Part shown: piece after piece, positions 60,624-64,000 of the stretch
Numbering within the stretch: position 1 is the stretch's first letter
How the letters are laid out: every line of letters begins with the position of its first letter
Assembly (NCBI RefSeq): GCF_000826185.2
Contig: NZ_LN648875.1
Location: 1,625,853 to 1,689,852 of the forward strand
Length of the DNA: 64,000 nucleotides
Direction of reading: 5' to 3'
Origin: Microbacterium gorillae
GTDB taxonomy: Bacteria > Actinomycetota > Actinomycetes > Actinomycetales > Microbacteriaceae
The notes under the pieces: generated by a model
Database searches by the model: none
What the model was told of the DNA's origin: nothing
The model's input: only the letters and a program-made list of their open reading frames with translations
Made by a program: the position numbers and the translations under genes

Positions 60624-62404
60624 GTGCCCAAGCTCGGAAGCGCACCTCTGCGCCCCGTGCGAGTCGACCGTACGCACCGATCTGCGACGGCCACCCGCTC
60701 CGCAACATCCCTCTCCCGCCGCCTGATTCTCAGCACCGCCGCCATTGCGATCGCCCTGGTCGGCATCGTCGTGGCCCCGCAGCAGTCGGCACCGACCTAC
60801 GCCGCGTCGTACCCCAGCTGGGACGACGTGCAGAAGGCGAAGGACAACGAGTCGTCCAAGGCGGCCGAGATCTCCCGGATCGAAGGACTCATCGCCTCGC
60901 TGGCGACGAACGTCCAGGTCACCCAGGCCGCGGCCGTCGCCGCCGGCGACGCGTACTACGAGGCGAACCAGGCCTACCTGGTCGCCGCGGACCGCGCCGA
61001 CCAGCTCCAGAAGCAGGCTGACGACCAGACCAAGGCCGCCGATGCCGCCGCGAAGAAGGCCGGCGAAGTCGCCGCGCAGCTCTACCGCAGCGGAGGCGAC
61101 GACACCGCCCTGCAGCTGTTCTTCTCCGACTCCGCGAAGGACGCCGACCAGATCCTGTCCCAGCTGGGACAGATGGACCTGCTCCTCTCGCACAACAAGG
61201 CGGTCTACGACACCGCCGTCACCGCCCGCAACAACGCCGCCTCGCTCAGCGAGCAGGCCGCCGTGCAGCGCACCGAGCGGGACAAGCTCAAGCAGGAAGC
61301 CGAGCGCAAGCTGCAGGAGGCCCAGGCGGCCGCCGCGGCGGCCGAGGCCGCCCTTGCCGAGCAGGAGTCGAACAAGATCACCCTTGAAGCCCAGCTGGCA
61401 GCCCTCAAGGACACCACCACCAAGGTGGTCAAGGACTATCAGATCGGCGTCGAGGTCGCACGCAAGGAAGAAGAGGCGCGCAAGCAGCGCGAGCGTGAAG
61501 AGGCCGAGCGCCGTGCCCGCGAGCAGGACGAAGAGAACCGCCGCAACCAGGAGAACAACAACAACAACGGTGGCGGTGGCTCCGGCGGCGGCGGCAACGA
61601 AAGCGGCGGCGGTGGCGGGGGCGGCACCGGTGGGGGGGGGGGGAACGGGGGGTGGGGGCGGGCCCGGCCCCGGCGGGGGGGCCCCCGGCTACGGCCCCGC
61701 GCATTTCCCAGGTGGCATAGGCTACTTCCCCCCCCGATTCCCCAAGGGGGGCGTCCCGCTTTAGGGGGGACAAGGACTATCAGAGGGGCGGCGGGGGCGC
61801 ACGCAAGGAAGAAGAGGCGCGCAAGCGGCGCGGGCGGGAAGAGGCCGGGCGCCGGGCCCGCGAGCAGGACGAAGAGAACCGCCGCAACCAGGAGAACAAC
61901 AACAACAACGGTGGCGGTGGCTCCGGCGGCGGCGGCAACGAAAGCGGCGGCGGTGGCGGTGGCGGCACCGGCGGGAGTGGTGGCAACGGCGGTTGGGTCC
62001 GTCCGAGCTCCGGCTGGGAGACCTCCGGCTACGGCCCGCGCTACTCGCAGTGCGGCAACGGCTACTGCGCCTCCGGATTCCACGAGGGCGTCGACCTGGC
62101 TTCCGGTTGCGGCAACGGCATCTATGCCGCCCACTCCGGAACCGTGACCTACTCCGGCTACAACGGCGGATACGGCAACTACATCCGCATCGACAACGGT
62201 GACGGCGTCGGCACCGGCTACGGCCACATCCAGTACGGCGGACTGCTCGTCGGCTCGGGACAGTGGGTCAATGCCGGGCAGATGATCGCCCTGGAAGGTG
62301 ACACCGGCAACTCGTTCGGTTGCCACGTCCACTTCGAGGTCTACGTCAACGGCAGCACCGTCAACCCGGTCCCGTTCATGGCCCAGTACGGCATCTCCGT
62401 CTGA
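60624..62404 (+). CDS. M23 family metallopeptidase with coiled coil; frame broken by a 341-bp probable assembly duplication
   Basis: GTG 60624 (GGAGG 8 bp upstream). Signal peptide/anchor about residues 33-62 (ends PTYAASYP), then a long coiled coil (RADQLQKQADDQTKAADAAA and following), an Asn/Gly-rich linker, and a C-terminal M23 domain with Zn ligands in FHEGVDLASG and GCHVHFEV. As written, the frame shifts inside the linker because bases 61431-61771 are repeated at 61772-62112. Deleting one 341-bp unit restores a single frame of 479 residues ending at 62404. It is an EnvC/RipA-like peptidoglycan endopeptidase, secreted. Confidence 0.82.
61431..62112 (+). repeat. 341-bp error-rich tandem duplication, probable assembly artefact
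   Basis: The first copy is clean until about 61619 and then corrupt. The second copy is corrupt from its start to about 61860 and clean after that. Substitutions are overwhelmingly to G or C, with runs of ten or more G. The clean halves complement each other, as expected when two low-quality read ends are joined without merging. Confidence 0.85.
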
Positions 62405-62417
62405 TCGGACGCACGAG

Positions 62418-62452
62418 ACCCCCGGAACCGCTCGCGCGGGTCCGGGGGTTTC
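62418..62452 (+). terminator. Terminator of the M23 peptidase gene
   Basis: ACCCCCGGA (62418-62426) pairs with TCCGGGGGT (62441-62449), GC-rich inner stem, followed by TTTCG. Confidence 0.75.
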
Positions 62453-62473
62453 GTCGTTCCCGACCCGGAAACG

Positions 62474-62505
62474 CGGAACGGCCGCCCCGAGGGACGGCCG
62501 TTCCG
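62474..62505 (-). terminator. Terminator of ppa
   Basis: CGGAACGGCCG and its exact complement (62495-62505) form an 11-bp stem; on the minus strand it is followed by CGTTTCC. It lies 14 bp after the ppa stop. Confidence 0.72.
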
Positions 62506-62518
62506 GAAGCGCTGCGGC

Positions 62519-63052
62519 TCAGCGGGTCGAGGGCATCTCGCCCTCACCCTGCGACTTGGTGGAACCCTCGTGCTCCTCGAAGCGCGCGAACGCCTCGGTC
62601 ACCAGGCGCTCGGCCTCGGCGGCACCGGCCCACTCGTCGACCTTGACCCACTTGTTGGGCTCGAGGTCCTTGTAGTGCTCGAAGAAGTGCGCGATCTCCT
62701 TCTTCGTGTACTCCGCGATGTCGTCCACATCCTGGATGTGGGACCAGCGCGGATCCTTCGCGAGCACGGCGACGACCTTGTCGTCACCGCCGGCCTCGTC
62801 GCTCATCTTCAGCACGGCGACCGGCCGGACCTCGGCGGCCACACCCGGGAACAGCTGCTGATCCAGCAGCAGGAGGACATCGAGCGGGTCGCCGTCCTCG
62901 CCGAGGGTGTTGTCGAAGAAACCGTAGTCGGCCGGGTAGCCGAACACCGTGTACAGCACGCGGTCGAGGAAGACGCGTCCGGTGCCGTGGTCGACCTCGT
63001 ACTTCACGCGGCTGCCGCGCGGGATCTCGATGGTGGCGGTGTAAGCGCCCAT
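62519..63052 (-). CDS. ppa: Inorganic pyrophosphatase (family I)
   Basis: 177 residues from ATG 63052 (AAGGAG 7 bp upstream). Active-site motif EDGDPLDVLLLL with the Mg2+-binding aspartates, N-terminal YTATIEIPRGSRVKYEVDH and YPADYGF, and the C-terminal EHYKDLEPNKWVK. Hydrolyses pyrophosphate to drive biosynthesis; soluble hexamer in bacteria. Confidence 0.96.
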   Translation of the reverse strand: MGAYTATIEIPRGSRVKYEVDHGTGRVFLDRVLYTVFGYPADYGFFDNTLGEDGDPLDVLLLLDQQLFPGVAAEVRPVAVLKMSDEAGGDDKVVAVLAKDPRWSHIQDVDDIAEYTKKEIAHFFEHYKDLEPNKWVKVDEWAGAAEAERLVTEAFARFEEHEGSTKSQGEGEMPSTR

Positions 63053-63094
63053 GCGTGTGCTCCTTGAAAGTCAGGACGGAGGAATGCGATAAGC

Positions 63095-63766
63095 CTACTC
63101 GGAGGGTTCCGGCGCCACGTGCGCCGTCGTCACGCGACGTTCCAGCAGTCGGCGGTACCCACGAGCCAGGAACCCGGTCAACATGCAGATGAAGAAGACG
63201 TAGTACCCGGGACCGGGCCAGATCAGACTGGCGATGAAGGTGATGCCGAAGCAGGTGATCATGGCGAGATCGATCGAGATGCCCATGACGACCGCGTCAT
63301 CAGCGGCCGCCCGCATCTCGGGGTGCCGCAGGAGATACACGCGCATCGCCAGCATCAGTGCGCTGGTGAGGACGAGGGAACCCACGTAGAGCACGACCTG
63401 CAGGCGGTCGGTGCTCATCTGCCCCAGCATCGCCGTCGCGACCGGGAGCCACACGATCGTGAGCAGCCACGCGAGATTGATCACCATCAGTCGGGATGTG
63501 ATCCGCTCGACGCCGTTGTAGACGCGATGGTGCATGAGCCAGAAGGTCGCGATCAGGGAGAAGCTGAGCAGGAACGAGATGATCTGGCCGGCATGGTCAT
63601 TCAGGTACTCGGCGGTGGAGAGGTGACGCGCTTCCGCGACGCTCTCCATCAGCGGCAGGATCAGCAGCGTCATCGCGATCGCGACGACCGCATCGACGAA
63701 GGCTTTGAACCTTTCTGCGGACTGTCCGATCTCCATCACGGTGGGCGGCGTCTGACTCTCACTCAC
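63095..63766 (-). CDS. TMEM175/DUF1211-family membrane protein
   Basis: 223 residues from GTG 63766, which lies 6 nt after a TATGCT -10 box (leaderless). Helix 1 with RFKAFVDAVVAIAMTLLILP is the TMEM175 pattern (usual FSD replaced by FVD), and six helices follow the expected 6-TM layout. Family members are K+ or H+ permeable channels; the altered FSD filter motif makes the ion choice uncertain. Follows ppa on the same strand orientation with 42 bp between them. Confidence 0.82.
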   Translation of the reverse strand: MSESQTPPTVMEIGQSAERFKAFVDAVVAIAMTLLILPLMESVAEARHLSTAEYLNDHAGQIISFLLSFSLIATFWLMHHRVYNGVERITSRLMVINLAWLLTIVWLPVATAMLGQMSTDRLQVVLYVGSLVLTSALMLAMRVYLLRHPEMRAAADDAVVMGISIDLAMITCFGITFIASLIWPGPGYYVFFICMLTGFLARGYRRLLERRVTTAHVAPEPSE

Positions 63767-63831
63767 CGGGACAGCATAGAGGTTCGCGGCCGGGGCAGAC
63801 ACGGGGCTGCCGGCCGATCGGGCCATCCGGC

Positions 63832-63877
63832 ATGAGGAATACCTCATACCCGCCGCATCTACTTACTGACTGGTTAG
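63832..63877. promoter_or_regulatory. Candidate operators upstream of a gene beyond the window
   Basis: ATGAGG-AATA-CCTCAT at 63832-63847 is a perfect inverted repeat. ACTGACTGGTTAGT at 63864-63877 is a 14-bp near-palindrome of the type bound by TetR-family regulators. TAGTGT at 63874-63879 may be a -10 box. The window ends in GAAGGAG, a ribosome site, so a start codon should follow just outside. Confidence 0.45.
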
Positions 63878-64000
63878 TGTCTGAGGAATCGGACACCGAC
63901 GGTCCGCCCGACCGGAGTCCGGAGCCGATGACGCGGCACCACGAGGGTGCTCGCTGAGGCGCGAACCCGCTGTGATGCCCCGCATCCGGTCACGAAGGAG

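Noticed and set aside
60745..61764. 339-residue Arg/Pro/Thr-rich frame inside the M23 gene
   Set aside because: Out-of-frame reading of the coiled-coil coding sequence.

Overview
The window is a high-GC chromosomal segment of an actinobacterium, most likely Microbacteriaceae (Microbacterium-like). This is inferred from very high GC in third codon positions, frequent GTG starts, several leaderless starts sitting 6-7 nt after a TAnnnT box, and the gene repertoire (ROK/ABC sugar locus, AI-2E family permease, M1 aminopeptidase, Wzx/Wzy-type exopolysaccharide locus, M23 and SLT cell-wall hydrolases). No 16S rRNA is present, so the genus is inference.

Layout. 1-8766: carbohydrate-use operon (partial ROK protein, mannose-6-phosphate-isomerase-like protein, sugar-binding lipoprotein, two permeases, cytoplasmic six-hairpin glycosidase, secreted beta-propeller-like protein) with a LacI-type operator at 2371-2384. 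8906-18654: housekeeping genes (AI-2E permease, two GNATs, SNF2 helicase, secreted lysozyme-fold protein, aminopeptidase N, NUDIX). 18946-39535: exopolysaccharide/cell-surface glycan locus with initiating sugar-phosphate transferase, several glycosyltransferases, acetyltransferase, CDP-alcohol phosphotransferase, cytidylyltransferase, Wzy-like polymerase, Wzz/tyrosine kinase, Wzx-like flippase, LMW tyrosine phosphatase and a 1638-residue PKD/LamG surface protein. 39854-46662: IclR-controlled catabolic cluster with two KstD/fumarate-reductase-type flavoproteins, a Dabb protein, an MHS-family transporter and an SDR.

46756-51309: tightly coupled six-gene minus-strand operon built around an EccC/FtsK-like ATPase without its own membrane helices, plus a separate membrane protein and four small helical proteins. 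This is the best candidate for an undescribed machine. 51460-55800: metallophosphoesterase, FrnE/DsbA-like oxidoreductase, a hypothetical, a dienelactone-hydrolase-like protein and a membrane acyltransferase.

55981-60059: a 4-kb island bounded by exact 42-bp direct repeats. The repeat is the intrinsic terminator of the adjacent tRNA-Glu/Asp/Phe operon. The island carries an unknown P-loop ATPase, an unknown helical protein and a decayed IS3 element, and has no integrase. 60088-60395: the three tRNAs. 60624-62404: M23 peptidase whose frame is broken by a 341-bp error-rich duplication that looks like an assembly artefact. 62519-63766: inorganic pyrophosphatase and a TMEM175-like membrane protein. 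No CRISPR array and no recognisable prophage were seen.
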